A stretch of DNA of 64,000 nt, taken from the NCBI GenBank assembly GCA_040398525.1, contig JBBATY010000018.1:3359-67358 (forward strand). The letters are read 5' to 3'. This DNA comes from VFMC01 sp040398525. GTDB lineage: Bacteria > Actinomycetota > Acidimicrobiia > Acidimicrobiales > Ilumatobacteraceae. Shown piece after piece: positions 1-8,620 of the stretch; position 1 is the stretch's first letter, and each line of letters begins with the position of its first letter. The notes under the pieces are model-generated. The model had not been told where the DNA came from and did not search any database. It saw nothing but the letters and a program-made list of their open reading frames with translations. The position numbers and the translations under genes were made by a program.

Positions 1-2
1 CG

Positions 3-227
3 GAAGCGATGCCCGAGATGGCCGATCCACTGAGCGCTCGCGAACGTGAGGTGCTCCGCTATCTGGCCGCCGGACGGACCAACCGCGAGATCGCATCGAC
101 GATGTCGTTCAGCGTGTCGACCGTGCGGGCGGCGACGATGGCGATCTACCGCAAGCTCGAGGCCAACGGTCGCACCGATGCTGTGGCCCGTGCGATCCAG
201 TTGGGCCTGCTCGAGCCGGTTCCCTGA
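3..227 (+). CDS. LuxR-type HTH regulator, C-terminal part (5' end outside window)
   Basis: The reading frame is open to the left edge, so only the last ~75 residues are present. They form a complete LuxR/GerE helix-turn-helix: the LSAREREVLRYLAAG opening, the NREIASTMSFSVSTVRAA recognition part and the closing YRKLEANGRTDAVARA helix. Such domains bind DNA at the end of response regulators, MalT-like ATPases and quorum regulators. The sensory or receiver part is off the window, so the subclass cannot be named. An internal ATG at position 9 would give a 72-residue stand-alone HTH, but it has no convincing ribosome binding site and a truncated larger protein is more likely. A strong hairpin follows the stop. 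Confidence 0.8.
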   Translation, partial: EAMPEMADPLSAREREVLRYLAAGRTNREIASTMSFSVSTVRAATMAIYRKLEANGRTDAVARAIQLGLLEPVP

Positions 228-249
228 ACGACGAGTGTGGCCGAACGTG

Positions 250-285
250 ACGAGAGGCCCCCACCTTGCGGGGGAGGCCTCTCGT
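250..285. terminator. Probable bidirectional intrinsic terminator hairpin
   Basis: ACGAGAGGCC at 250-259 is perfectly complementary to GGCCTCTCGT at 276-285. Inner C and G runs (260-262 and 270-274) extend the stem. The hairpin lies between the convergent 3' ends of the LuxR-type gene and the KAS III gene. No clear U-tract follows, as is common in high-GC actinobacteria. The rest of 286-456 holds nothing recognisable. Confidence 0.7.
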
Positions 286-456
286 TGTCGTCCATTCCGG
301 TGCGGAACCGGAACAGGTCCGGCCGTTGGGCTCCCGATCCCTTCGGCCAGATGCCACCCGCGAACGGCTGGCGGCATGAGCATCGCGGGTCGGGAGCGCT
401 GCTGCCAGCGATCGCGACCACCTCTGACCGGATGGTTGGCAGGAATGATCGAGTGG

Positions 457-1590
457 TCAGCAGGGAAGGCTGCGGATCACCACGCTGCCCACCGAGTAGC
501 CGGCACCGAACGAGCAGATCACCCCGAGGTCACCGGGATGCAGGTCGCTGCGGTGCAGGTGGAACGCGATGATCGACCCGGCCGAGCTGGTGTTGGCGAA
601 CTCGTCGAGCACCACGGGCGCCTCGTCCTCGTCGGGCACCCGGCCGAGCACCGACTTCGCGATGAGCTGGTTCATCTTCAGGTTCGCCTGGTGCAGCCAG
701 AAGCGGCGTACAGCGGACGGCTCAATCGATAGCGAGCCGAGGTGCTCGGTGATATGCGAGGCCACCATCGGGCACACCTCGCGGAACACCTGCTGGCCGC
801 GCTGGCGGAACACCAGTTCGTCCGGATCGCGAACTCCGTCCTCGCTCGGGTTGAGGAAGCCGAAGTCGTTGCGGATCGTGTTCGAGAACTTCGTCGCCAG
901 ACGGGTTCCGACGACCTCCCAGCGCTCGTGGGCGACGGCGTCGTCGGCGCGTTCGAGCACTACGGCGGTGCAGGCATCGCCGAAGATGAAGTGGAAGTCG
1001 CGCATCGCGAAGTTGTTGTGGCCGGAGGTGATCTCCGGGTTCACCACCACCACGCAATTCGCCGAGCCACTGCGCAGGGCATCCACGCCCGCCTGGATGG
1101 CGAACGTCGCCGAGCTGCAGGCGACGTTCATGTCGTAGGCCCAGCCTCCGGCTCCGATCGCCTGCTGGATCTCGATCGAGACCGCTGGGTAGGCGCGCTG
1201 CAGGTTCGAACAGCCGACGATGATGGCGTCGACCTCGTGGGGCTCGCGGCCGGCCTGGGCGAGCGCCTCGAGGATCGGAGGGATCGACATCTCGGCCTGG
1301 ATGCCCAACTCGTCCTCGCTGCGCAAGGGCAGATGTGGTCGCATCCGATCCGGGTCGAGCACCCCGCTGCGTTCGACGACGTGCCGCGACCGGATGCCGG
1401 AGGCCTTGACGATGAACTCCTCGTCCGGCAGCGGCCGTGGCTCGCACTCACCTCGGGCGATGGCGTCGGCGTGCTCGTCGTTCCAGCGTTCGACGGCGAC
1501 CGCCAGCGACGCGACGAGCTCGGCGTTGCTGATCGTGTCCGTGGGGGCAGCCAGCCCGGATCCGGTGATCACGACTCGACTGCTGTTCAC
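457..1590 (-). CDS. KAS III-family 3-oxoacyl-ACP synthase (beta-ketodecanoyl-ACP synthase type)
   Basis: 377-residue thiolase-fold condensing enzyme. Its architecture and many segments (ISNAELVAS, CSNLQRAYPAVSIEIQQA, HFIFGDACTAVV, RRFWLHQANLKMN, FANTSSAGS) match, from memory, the Pseudomonas aeruginosa PA3286 type. That enzyme condenses a medium-chain acyl-CoA with malonyl-ACP, feeding beta-oxidation intermediates into fatty acid synthesis. The catalytic triad is visible: Cys158 in NVACSSAT, His300 in LHQAN and Asn333 in FANTS. The GTG start at 1588-1590 is preceded by GGAGGTG at suitable spacing, so this is a leadered gene. Transcribed leftward, it is divergent from the oxidoreductase-epimerase fusion. 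Family assignment is firm; chain-length specificity is inferred. Confidence 0.9.
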   Translation of the reverse strand: MNSSRVVITGSGLAAPTDTISNAELVASLAVAVERWNDEHADAIARGECEPRPLPDEEFIVKASGIRSRHVVERSGVLDPDRMRPHLPLRSEDELGIQAEMSIPPILEALAQAGREPHEVDAIIVGCSNLQRAYPAVSIEIQQAIGAGGWAYDMNVACSSATFAIQAGVDALRSGSANCVVVVNPEITSGHNNFAMRDFHFIFGDACTAVVLERADDAVAHERWEVVGTRLATKFSNTIRNDFGFLNPSEDGVRDPDELVFRQRGQQVFREVCPMVASHITEHLGSLSIEPSAVRRFWLHQANLKMNQLIAKSVLGRVPDEDEAPVVLDEFANTSSAGSIIAFHLHRSDLHPGDLGVICSFGAGYSVGSVVIRSLPC

Positions 1591-1756
1591 TCAACACCTC
1601 CGTAGACGCACGTCTGCCGAGTATTGCCGACCGGTCGTGCGTTCACGGAACAACGGCCCTCTCGGGGCCGCGGACGCCGTGGGTACGGTCGCCGCTCGAC
1701 GGACAGACAGGTCATGGTTCGCCTCCGTGCGGGGCCATGCGGATGAGGAGCGTTCG
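1591..1756. promoter_or_regulatory. Divergent intergenic region with candidate operator
   Basis: This 166-bp region separates the divergent KAS III and fusion genes. It holds a perfect 10-bp palindrome CGACCGGTCG at 1628-1637 and a second inverted pair, ACGCACG at 1606-1612 with CGTGCGT at 1636-1642. On the minus strand the palindrome lies just upstream of an AATACT hexamer, so a bound repressor could block KAS III transcription. Such GC-rich palindromes are typical of TetR-family operators near fatty-acid genes. The binding protein is unknown and the role is inferred. GAGGAG at 1745-1750 is the ribosome binding site of the rightward gene. Confidence 0.35.
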
Positions 1757-3886
1757 GTGCGGATCGAGCGGGTGGGATTGGTCGGGCTCGGGTACATCGC
1801 GGGCTTCCACGCAGCAGCGGTACGGCAGGTGAGCCCCCGTGCCCAGGTGATCGGGCTCGACCTCGACCGCGACGCGGCACGGCGGGCGGAGCGGTCGGGC
1901 CTCGTCGACACGGTGGTGGACGACCTCGACGACCTGCTGGGTGCTGAACCGGATGTGGTGCACGTCCTCACCCCACCGGCTGCCCACCACGCGATGGTGG
2001 CAACCTTGGTGCGCCACGGCATCGACGTGCTGGTGGAGAAGCCACTGGCCCACTCCCCGCAGGCGGCAGCCGATATCGCCGAGGCAGCGCGCGACGGCGG
2101 GGCTGCGGTCGGGGTGAGCCACAACCTGCTCTTCGCGCCCGTCTGGCAACGGGCCCGCGCACTGCTCGACGCCGGAGCAATCGGCCTCGTTCGCTCGGTC
2201 GATGTCGTGACCCAGCGTCCCGTGCCTGCGTTACGCAGCGAGGACACACGGGTGTGGATGCTGCAGCGAGCGGACAACGTCTTGTTCGAGATCGCTCCGC
2301 ATGCCTTCGCCCAGGTGCTCGACCTCGTTCCCGGGATGGAGGTCGAGGCAGTCGTCGTCGGCGACGTGCAGCAGCTGCCCAACGGGGTCGGATTCGTCCG
2401 TTCGTGGGATGTGGTGGGCCGCTCGGGTGCCGTCGGGGTACGACTGCGACTGACGTTCGATGACGCATTCGCCACCTCGACAGTGCAGGTGCGCGGCACC
2501 CTCGGTCAACTCGACGTCGATCTCGACCGGTCGACGCTTGCGCTCACGACGAGAGGGACGGCGGCCTACGACCTCGAGCTCGCCCGTCAGTCGCTCGGCC
2601 AGGCGGGCGCACTCGCTCGCGACGCGGCGCGCCGTGTGGTCGATGTCGTGGCCTCGAAGGCGGGTGTCGGGTCGCGCAGTGATCCCTTCGCCGCAGGGAT
2701 CACTGCCTCGGTGGCCGCGTTCCACCGGCGCCAGACCCGAGCTGCGGTCGACCGTCGGCAGTCGCTCGACTTCGCCACTGCAGTCGTCGAGCTCGCCGAC
2801 ACCGTTGCCGAACGGGCAGGGATCGACCGCCGAGCGCCAGCCAGCCTTGAGCGAGCCTGTCCGGCGCCGGCTCGCACGCCGACCACGCCGAAGCCGGAGG
2901 TGGTGGTGCTCGGCGGGACCGGCTTCATCGGCCGCCACGTCGTGCGCTCCCTCGCTCGCACTCGGTCCGTCAGGGTTGTCGCTCGTCGACCCGAGGCCGC
3001 AGCGGAGCTGTTCGCGGAACTGCCGGTCGAGGTGGTGCAGGGAGATGTCTCCGACACGGCGTCCGTCAGCGCACAGATCGACCCGGACACGACGGTCGTC
3101 GATCTCGCCTTCAGCGGCGGGACGACCTGGGAGGCCCTGGCCCAGACGGACCTCGCAGCGACGCAGCGGCTCGCGGATGCGTTGGCGAGCCGCGGCGTAC
3201 GGCGCTACATCTACGCATCGACGATCGCCATCTACGACGCCGGGCGAGCGGGTGAGGTGATCACCGAGCGCACGCCGGCAGGTCGGGGGACGGTGCGTGT
3301 GGCCCCCTATCCGCGGATGAAGCTCGCTGCCGAGCGGCACCTCGAGCACCTCCACCAGTCGTCGGGGCTCCCGCTGGTCATCGCTCGGCCCGGAGTGGTC
3401 GTCGGCGTCGACAGCGAGCCGTGCCACTGGGGCGTCGCAGCCTGGCCGTACACCAATGTGTGCATCCACTGGGGCACGGGCGCTCATCCGCTGCCGCTGG
3501 TGCTGGTCGAGGACGTTGCCGACGCCCTCGTCGCCATGGTCGACGTCGACGACATCGATGGTGAGTCGTTCAACCTGTGTGCCGACGCGACCATCACGGC
3601 CGCGGACTACGTTGCCGCGTTGTCCGAGGCGACGGGTGAGCCGATCCGGTCGGTGCCGCGCTCCACGGCACGCTGGTTCACCGCCTCGCTCGCTACCTGG
3701 GCGGTCAAGCTGCCAGGGCCAGGCCGGGTGCCCCTCCCGAGCTGGCGCGAGTTGGCCGGCCGTGGGTTCGCGGCGCGCTTCGACTGTGCAAAGGCTGCGA
3801 CGGTGCTCGGGTGGGCCCCCGAGGACCGCGCCGCCGAGCTGGTGCGTCGCGGCATCGTCGAGCCGGCCAAGGCCTGGCAACGATGA
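1757..3886 (+). CDS. Fusion: Gfo/Idh/MocA oxidoreductase + extended SDR epimerase/dehydratase
   Basis: 709-residue two-domain protein. Residues 1-~375 form a Gfo/Idh/MocA NAD(P)-dependent sugar oxidoreductase: Rossmann GLVGLGYIAGFH at the start, the EKP motif at Glu94-Lys95-Pro96, then the C-terminal beta-sheet domain. After a Pro/Thr-rich linker, residues ~380-709 form an extended SDR with GGTGFIGRHV near 386-395 and the YxxxK pair Tyr518/Lys522. Both halves act on nucleotide or lipid-linked sugars, so the protein may carry out two successive steps. GTG 1757 is chosen because GAGGAG lies 6 bases upstream and it opens directly into the Rossmann strand; the frame is open further upstream but reads as non-protein. 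Its stop overlaps the next start as ATGA, so the glycosyltransferase is translationally coupled. Confidence 0.88.
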   Translation: MRIERVGLVGLGYIAGFHAAAVRQVSPRAQVIGLDLDRDAARRAERSGLVDTVVDDLDDLLGAEPDVVHVLTPPAAHHAMVATLVRHGIDVLVEKPLAHSPQAAADIAEAARDGGAAVGVSHNLLFAPVWQRARALLDAGAIGLVRSVDVVTQRPVPALRSEDTRVWMLQRADNVLFEIAPHAFAQVLDLVPGMEVEAVVVGDVQQLPNGVGFVRSWDVVGRSGAVGVRLRLTFDDAFATSTVQVRGTLGQLDVDLDRSTLALTTRGTAAYDLELARQSLGQAGALARDAARRVVDVVASKAGVGSRSDPFAAGITASVAAFHRRQTRAAVDRRQSLDFATAVVELADTVAERAGIDRRAPASLERACPAPARTPTTPKPEVVVLGGTGFIGRHVVRSLARTRSVRVVARRPEAAAELFAELPVEVVQGDVSDTASVSAQIDPDTTVVDLAFSGGTTWEALAQTDLAATQRLADALASRGVRRYIYASTIAIYDAGRAGEVITERTPAGRGTVRVAPYPRMKLAAERHLEHLHQSSGLPLVIARPGVVVGVDSEPCHWGVAAWPYTNVCIHWGTGAHPLPLVLVEDVADALVAMVDVDDIDGESFNLCADATITAADYVAALSEATGEPIRSVPRSTARWFTASLATWAVKLPGPGRVPLPSWRELAGRGFAARFDCAKAATVLGWAPEDRAAELVRRGIVEPAKAWQR

Positions 3887-4899
3887 CCGTGGCGTCAGGC
3901 CCCGATGACGTCGGCGGCGTGCGGTGCGGCATCGTGGTGATCGGGCGCAATGAGGGCAAGCGTCTCCGGGCGTGCCTCCGGTCGGTAGAGCGTGTGCGGT
4001 GCCCCGCGATCTACGTCGACTCCCGTTCGACCGACGACAGCGTGGCGATCGCACAGGCTGCCGGTGTGGAGGTGGTCGAGCTCGGGGCGCAGGACGAGCT
4101 GTCGGCGGCGCTGGCTCGCAATGTCGGCGCGCGTGCCCTCGTGGCGGCACATCCCGACATCGACCTGGTGCAGTTCGTCGACGGCGACTGCGAAGTGTCG
4201 GCCGGGTGGATGCAGGCGGCGATAGCAAGGATGGTCATCGCCCCCGACCTGGCTGCTGTCTGCGGATACCGGCACGAGCTCCGGCCGCGACGGAACCTGT
4301 TCCACCGCGCCGTCGAGCAGGAGTGGAGGATGGGGGCCACCGGGGTGGTCTCCGACTTCGCCGGCGACGTGCTGCTGCGGCGGTCGTGGTTCGAGCGCGT
4401 GGGGGGCTACGACACCCGTGCCGTGGCGGGGGAGGACACCGAGCTGAGCTCGAGGTTGCGGGCGGCCGGGGGGCGGATCGAGCGCCTCGACATGGTGGCG
4501 ACCGTGCACGAGATCGACATGGGGAGCGCCCGCCAGTGGTGGAAGCGAGCGCGCCGTGGCGGGTACGGCGCCGCAGCGGTTGCCGACCTGCACCGCAGGA
4601 CCGACCGCCTGTTCGCCGACCAGGTCGTGCGGATGGTGCTGTGGGGGCTGGTCGTCCCGCTGCTCGCCCTGGTCGCTTGGCCACGAACTCGACTCCCGCT
4701 GCTCTCGCTCTGGGTTCGCTGGGTGGTGTCGACATGGCGGGCGGCGCGATCGGTCACCAACCCGGCTGCCGACGCGCTCGACCGCCTCGCGTGGGGGCTG
4801 TCGTGCTCGTGGGCGGCCGTGCCCGGAGCGCTCGGTGTGCTCGGCTTCACGATCGATCGGCTCCGGGGACGGCGGCCGCGCCTGATCGAGTACCGCTGA
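3883..4899 (+). CDS. Family 2 glycosyltransferase, membrane-associated
   Basis: 338-residue GT-A glycosyltransferase. The N-terminus shows VVIGRNEGKRL, DSRSTDDS for nucleotide-sugar binding and the metal motif in FVDGDCEVS. GGYDTRAVAGEDTELSSRL is the acceptor-side ED motif. One or two hydrophobic segments near residues 245-275 and the amphipathic C-terminus suggest membrane association, as in glycosyltransferases acting on polyprenyl or lipid-linked acceptors. ATG 3883 overlaps the fusion gene's stop (ATGA), so the two proteins are made together and probably act on one glycan or glycolipid. Donor and acceptor cannot be read from the sequence. Confidence 0.85.
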   Translation: MTVASGPDDVGGVRCGIVVIGRNEGKRLRACLRSVERVRCPAIYVDSRSTDDSVAIAQAAGVEVVELGAQDELSAALARNVGARALVAAHPDIDLVQFVDGDCEVSAGWMQAAIARMVIAPDLAAVCGYRHELRPRRNLFHRAVEQEWRMGATGVVSDFAGDVLLRRSWFERVGGYDTRAVAGEDTELSSRLRAAGGRIERLDMVATVHEIDMGSARQWWKRARRGGYGAAAVADLHRRTDRLFADQVVRMVLWGLVVPLLALVAWPRTRLPLLSLWVRWVVSTWRAARSVTNPAADALDRLAWGLSCSWAAVPGALGVLGFTIDRLRGRRPRLIEYR

Positions 4900-4938
4900 G
4901 CCGCCCGGGATCGCCACTGGGGAGCAGAGGCCGCTAGC

Positions 4939-7900
4939 ATGACGGTCGTCCCGCCCACCGGCGGTCAGGAGATGGCGTCCGAGTCTCCGTACGACGATAC
5001 GGACGGGGCCGGGAACCCGGGTTCACGGCGCGGCGCGAAGGGGCGCCCGAGCACGATGACCGACGTCATGATCGAACTCGAACGAGCAGCCTGGGCTGTT
5101 GCCGAGGGTCGCGCCTCGACGGCGCAGCGCGCCGTGTTCGAGTCCGACGCGCCGGCTGCGCTGCGGGTGCTCGAGCGGCTGATCATCGAGACTGAAGACG
5201 GCCTCGCGTCGGTGTCGCGGTACCCCGGCCCCGAACGCGAGCAGATCGTCCACGACTTCACCGAGACGCTGCGCGAGCTCGAGACGCTCCACGACCTGCT
5301 CTCGCGGCCAGCGGGCTCCGTGCCGGCCGACGTGCTCGCCGAGGTCGCCGGAGAAGTACGCCTGCAGGCCTCGTGGGCGCACGGATCGGTCGTGGTGTGG
5401 GCCGCCGGGCCGAAGTCCACCCCGGAGACGAACGACCAGCTTGCCGACCGCCTCGAGGTGATCGGTGGCCCGTCGCTCGGCTGGGCCATCCATCCCGGGG
5501 TCGTGCTCCCGTCGGGGGTGCGTGCCGAGGCGCTCGGCATCCCGGTCCGCGATGCGCTGGGCTGGCTCGTGGCCGTGGGCACCGGCCTCGGACGCGCGGG
5601 CGTCGGGTCGAGCGTGGCCTGGCTCGGGAGAGTGGCGATCGAAGGTGTCCGTCTCGTCGCTGCGGGTGCTGTCGTGCCGTCCGTGGTGGCCGAGCGTGCC
5701 GGGGACGGCAAGCCGGCGCGAGCTCGGGTCGGCTGGGCTCCGGCACTCGTCGACGAGGCGCGGATGCGCGAGCTCGCCGCGGCGATGCCCGGTCCGGTGC
5801 AGGCGCTGGTCCGAGCTGATGGACGGACGGTGACATCCGAGGTGCTCACCGCCGTCGTCGACGCCATCGTGCGCGATACGGCAAGCCGTCTCGAGATGCC
5901 GGCAGCCCCGCCGCATGTCAGCAACCCCGGTGACTTCGCCGAGGCGATGATCGCCTCGCTCGACGGAACGGCCTTCGCCGCGCCGCCCGGCCTCACCGGC
6001 GACATCGCTCGACGGATCGACCAGTGGACGCGCACGGTCACCGCCACCGACCGACCGCACCTCCTCGTCCAGCTCGACCCTCCCGATTCGGGAGATGCCT
6101 GGCTGCTCTCGGTCTATGGTCCGGGAGCGAAGGGCAGGATGCTGCCGGTCGAGGTCGCCCTCGGCGACACGCGGCACACCAAGCCACTCGCCGACGAGCT
6201 GGCCCGACTCGAGCGCACCTACCCGCCGTTGCTGCGGCCCGGCGAGCTGCGTCGCGGTCGGGTGGTGCTGTCGCAACCGGAGGCCTGGGAGCTGATGACG
6301 GTGATCGGACCGCAGCTCGAAGCAGCGGGGTTCGAGGTCCGCGTACCAGCGCTGTCGCGCCGCAAGCCCTCGCCGTCGCTCAAGCTCTGGACCGAGCCGA
6401 CCGGGCCGTCGGTGGTGGGCGCCAACCAGCTCAGCAACGTGCGATGGTCGGTGCTGTTCGACGATGTCGAGCTGACGGCGGCCGAGATCACCAGGCTCTC
6501 GATGGAGGCCCGGCCGCTGGTGCGTTCGCGCGGCCGGTGGATCGAGCTCGACACCGTCGACCTGAAGGAGGCTGCGGCGGCGCTCGCCGAGCGGGCGAAG
6601 GTCACCCAGCTCTCCGGCGCCGAGATCCTCCGGCACAGCGTCGGCCTCGAAGGCGGTGGCCTCACAGGTGGCATCAGCGTGCAGGGCACCGGTTGGGCGA
6701 CCGACCTGCTGCGTGCGGCCCAGAGCGTCTCGACGGAACCGATCGTCCACCCCGAAGGCTTCGTCGGCGAGCTGCGCAGCTATCAGGCCCAGGCGGTGTC
6801 CTGGCTGGGCTTCCTCGACCGGGCCGAGCTCGGCGGATGCCTGGCGCTCGACATGGGCCTCGGCAAGACCCCGACCGTCCTCGCCCATCTGGCGCGCACG
6901 GCGGCAGGTTCGGAGACCCCGGCGCTCGTGATCGCCCCACCCGCAGTCGTCGGCAACTGGGCGGCCGAGGCAGCGCGGTTCGCTCCCGGGCTGCGGGTCG
7001 TCATCCACCACGGCGCCTCCCGTGCCGAGGCCCACGAGCTCGACGCCGAGATCCGGCGTGCCGATCTGGTCCTCACCACCTACGCCACCGCGGTGCGCGA
7101 CATCGACGCGCTCGCCGCACGGACGTGGAGCCGGGTCGTGCTCGACGAGGCCCAGGCGATCAAGAACCCTGCCAATGAGACCTCGCAGCAGCTGCGACGG
7201 CTCACCACTCGCTCACGGATCGCGCTCACGGGCACACCGATCGAGAACGGGCTGGGCGACCTGTGGTCGATCCTCGACTTCACCAACCCGGGGCTGGTGG
7301 GAAGCCGGCCGAGCTTCGTGGCGCAGATGTCGGGCGAGGGAGAGTCTGCGCTGCGGGCCCTCAACGGGCTGCTGGTCTTCCGGCGCACCAAGACCGAGCC
7401 GGAAGTCGCCCGCGAGCTGCCCGACAAGATCGACCAGCTCGACCACTGCACGATGACACCCGAGCAGATCGGCCTCTACCAGGCCGTGCTCGACCGGCTG
7501 CTCGCCGACAGCACTGCGCTCGGCACCGATCCCAAGCAGGGAGCCATTCTGGCTGCGATCACCGCCCTGAAGCAGATCTGCAACCACCCGGCCGCCTACC
7601 ACGACGACGGCCAGCCGCTGGCCGGTCGCTCGGGCAAGCTCTCGCGCCTCGAGGAGATCGTCGAGTCGGTGTTCGAGGCGAACGAGAAGATCTTGGTCTT
7701 CACGCACTTCGCCTCGTGGGGCCGGCGCCTCTCGGCCTATCTCACCGAGCGGACGGGCACCCGCGTCGAGTGCTACGACGGAAGCTTGCCGCGGACCACG
7801 CGCGATCGCATCGTCGCCGACTTCCAGCAGCAACCAGGGGCAGGTGCGTTGGTGCTGTCGCTCAAGGCGGGTGGCACCGGGCTGAACCTCACGGCAGCGA

Positions 7901-8178
7901 GCCATGTCGTGCTCTACGACCGCTGGTGGAACCCGGCCGTCGAGGACCAGGCCCGCGACCGAGCCTGGCGGATCGGACAGAAGAACACCGTCGTGTCACA
8001 CCGTCTGGTGTGCCCGGGCACGGTCGACGAGCGTGTCGAGGAGGTCGTGGCCGGCAAACGCCACATCGCCGACCTGGTCCTGCCGAAGTCGAGCTCGCTC
8101 GCCGATCTCGACGCTGAACAGCTCCGCCGCGCGCTCGGCCTCCGGCCGGACGCACTGCTGACCGAGGAGGAGATGTGA
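4939..8178 (+). CDS. SNF2-family DNA-dependent ATPase (bacterial DUF3670/HelZ type)
   Basis: About 1079 residues. The C-terminal half is a Swi2/Snf2 motor: Walker A DMGLGKTPT near 640, the DEAQ box LDEAQAIKNP near 736, LTGTPIENGLGDLW near 765, and helicase-C motifs SLKAGGTGLNL and DRAWRIGQ near 975-1013. Upstream, residues ~380-560 resemble the SNF2-associated DUF3670 domain (PLVRSRGRWIELD). These proteins are thought to translocate on DNA and usually sit beside a SWIM zinc-finger partner. The start is uncertain. ATG 4939 overlaps a TAGCAT that looks like a -10 box; ATG 4972 directly follows CAGGAG; ATG 5056 is also possible. The stop overlaps the next start as GTGA. Confidence 0.9.
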   Translation: MTVVPPTGGQEMASESPYDDTDGAGNPGSRRGAKGRPSTMTDVMIELERAAWAVAEGRASTAQRAVFESDAPAALRVLERLIIETEDGLASVSRYPGPEREQIVHDFTETLRELETLHDLLSRPAGSVPADVLAEVAGEVRLQASWAHGSVVVWAAGPKSTPETNDQLADRLEVIGGPSLGWAIHPGVVLPSGVRAEALGIPVRDALGWLVAVGTGLGRAGVGSSVAWLGRVAIEGVRLVAAGAVVPSVVAERAGDGKPARARVGWAPALVDEARMRELAAAMPGPVQALVRADGRTVTSEVLTAVVDAIVRDTASRLEMPAAPPHVSNPGDFAEAMIASLDGTAFAAPPGLTGDIARRIDQWTRTVTATDRPHLLVQLDPPDSGDAWLLSVYGPGAKGRMLPVEVALGDTRHTKPLADELARLERTYPPLLRPGELRRGRVVLSQPEAWELMTVIGPQLEAAGFEVRVPALSRRKPSPSLKLWTEPTGPSVVGANQLSNVRWSVLFDDVELTAAEITRLSMEARPLVRSRGRWIELDTVDLKEAAAALAERAKVTQLSGAEILRHSVGLEGGGLTGGISVQGTGWATDLLRAAQSVSTEPIVHPEGFVGELRSYQAQAVSWLGFLDRAELGGCLALDMGLGKTPTVLAHLARTAAGSETPALVIAPPAVVGNWAAEAARFAPGLRVVIHHGASRAEAHELDAEIRRADLVLTTYATAVRDIDALAARTWSRVVLDEAQAIKNPANETSQQLRRLTTRSRIALTGTPIENGLGDLWSILDFTNPGLVGSRPSFVAQMSGEGESALRALNGLLVFRRTKTEPEVARELPDKIDQLDHCTMTPEQIGLYQAVLDRLLADSTALGTDPKQGAILAAITALKQICNHPAAYHDDGQPLAGRSGKLSRLEEIVESVFEANEKILVFTHFASWGRRLSAYLTERTGTRVECYDGSLPRTTRDRIVADFQQQPGAGALVLSLKAGGTGLNLTAASHVVLYDRWWNPAVEDQARDRAWRIGQKNTVVSHRLVCPGTVDERVEEVVAGKRHIADLVLPKSSSLADLDAEQLRRALGLRPDALLTEEEM

Positions 8179-8620
8179 GCACCCGGAAGCGTTCCCGTCC
8201 GGCTGGCGGCGCGTCGCACGGACAGGGTGTCGAGCCCAAGGGCGCCGACCTGTGGCGGCCTCCGCCGCCGTTGCCGGAGGTGCGGCCGATCCGCCCGANN
8301 NNNNNNNNNNNNNNNNNNNNNNNNNNNNNNNNNNNNNNNNNNNNNNNNNNNNNNNNNNNNNNNNNNNNNNNNNNNNNNNNNNNNNNNNNNNNNNNNNNGC
8401 CGACCTGTGGCGGCCTCCGCCGCCGTTGCCGGAGGTGCGGCCGATCCGCCCGAGCACCGACCCGTCGATGCTCGCCCGATCGCTCGGTGATCCGCCGCTC
8501 GGGGCGAAGAGTGTGCTCGCCGGGCACTATCTGGCGGCGTTGCTCGAGCGCGCTGCGGGCACCGCCGTCGCCCTGGCCGTCAGTGCCGACCTTCTGGCCG
8601 CCGACGACCGCGATGGCTGA
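8175..8620 (+). CDS. Small SNF2-partner protein resembling the C-terminus of SWIM zinc-finger proteins (split by assembly gap)
   Basis: GTG 8175 overlaps the SNF2 stop (GTGA). The frame runs 41 codons into the N run and resumes after it in another frame. Because the 55 bases before and after the gap are identical, joining the two copies gives one clean 96-residue ORF ending at 8620. Its body (LWRPPPPLPEVRPIRP, LGDPPLG, then a helix LAALLERAAGTAVALAV) resembles, from memory, the C-terminal tail of SWIM proteins usually encoded after this SNF2 type. No CxCx(n)CxH SWIM motif is present. Either the partner has been reduced to its tail or the gap hides part of the gene. Its end overlaps the nuclease start by 8 bp. 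Confidence 0.55.
8244..8453. repeat. 55-bp direct repeat flanking a 100-N scaffold gap (assembly artefact)
   Basis: Bases 8244-8298 and 8399-8453 are identical over 55 bases and are separated by exactly 100 Ns. A shared end whose length equals a common assembler k-mer, joined by a default-length N run, points to two contigs that overlap and were scaffolded without merging. Collapsing the copies restores an in-frame gene. A true tandem repeat or a hidden insertion cannot be excluded from this sequence alone. Confidence 0.85.

Noticed and set aside
46..732. Plus-strand frame overlapping the LuxR end and the KAS III gene
   Set aside because: It reads through a terminator hairpin and opposite a clear condensing-enzyme gene; composition is shadow-like.
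2231..4228. Long minus-strand frame opposite the fusion and glycosyltransferase genes
   Set aside because: Arg/Pro/His-rich translation without domains; a high-GC antisense shadow.
4935..4940. TAGCAT as a leaderless -10 for the SNF2 gene
   Set aside because: The hexamer overlaps ATG 4939 and no in-frame start lies 6-9 bases downstream, so it cannot fit the leaderless pattern; a leadered start at 4972 remains possible.
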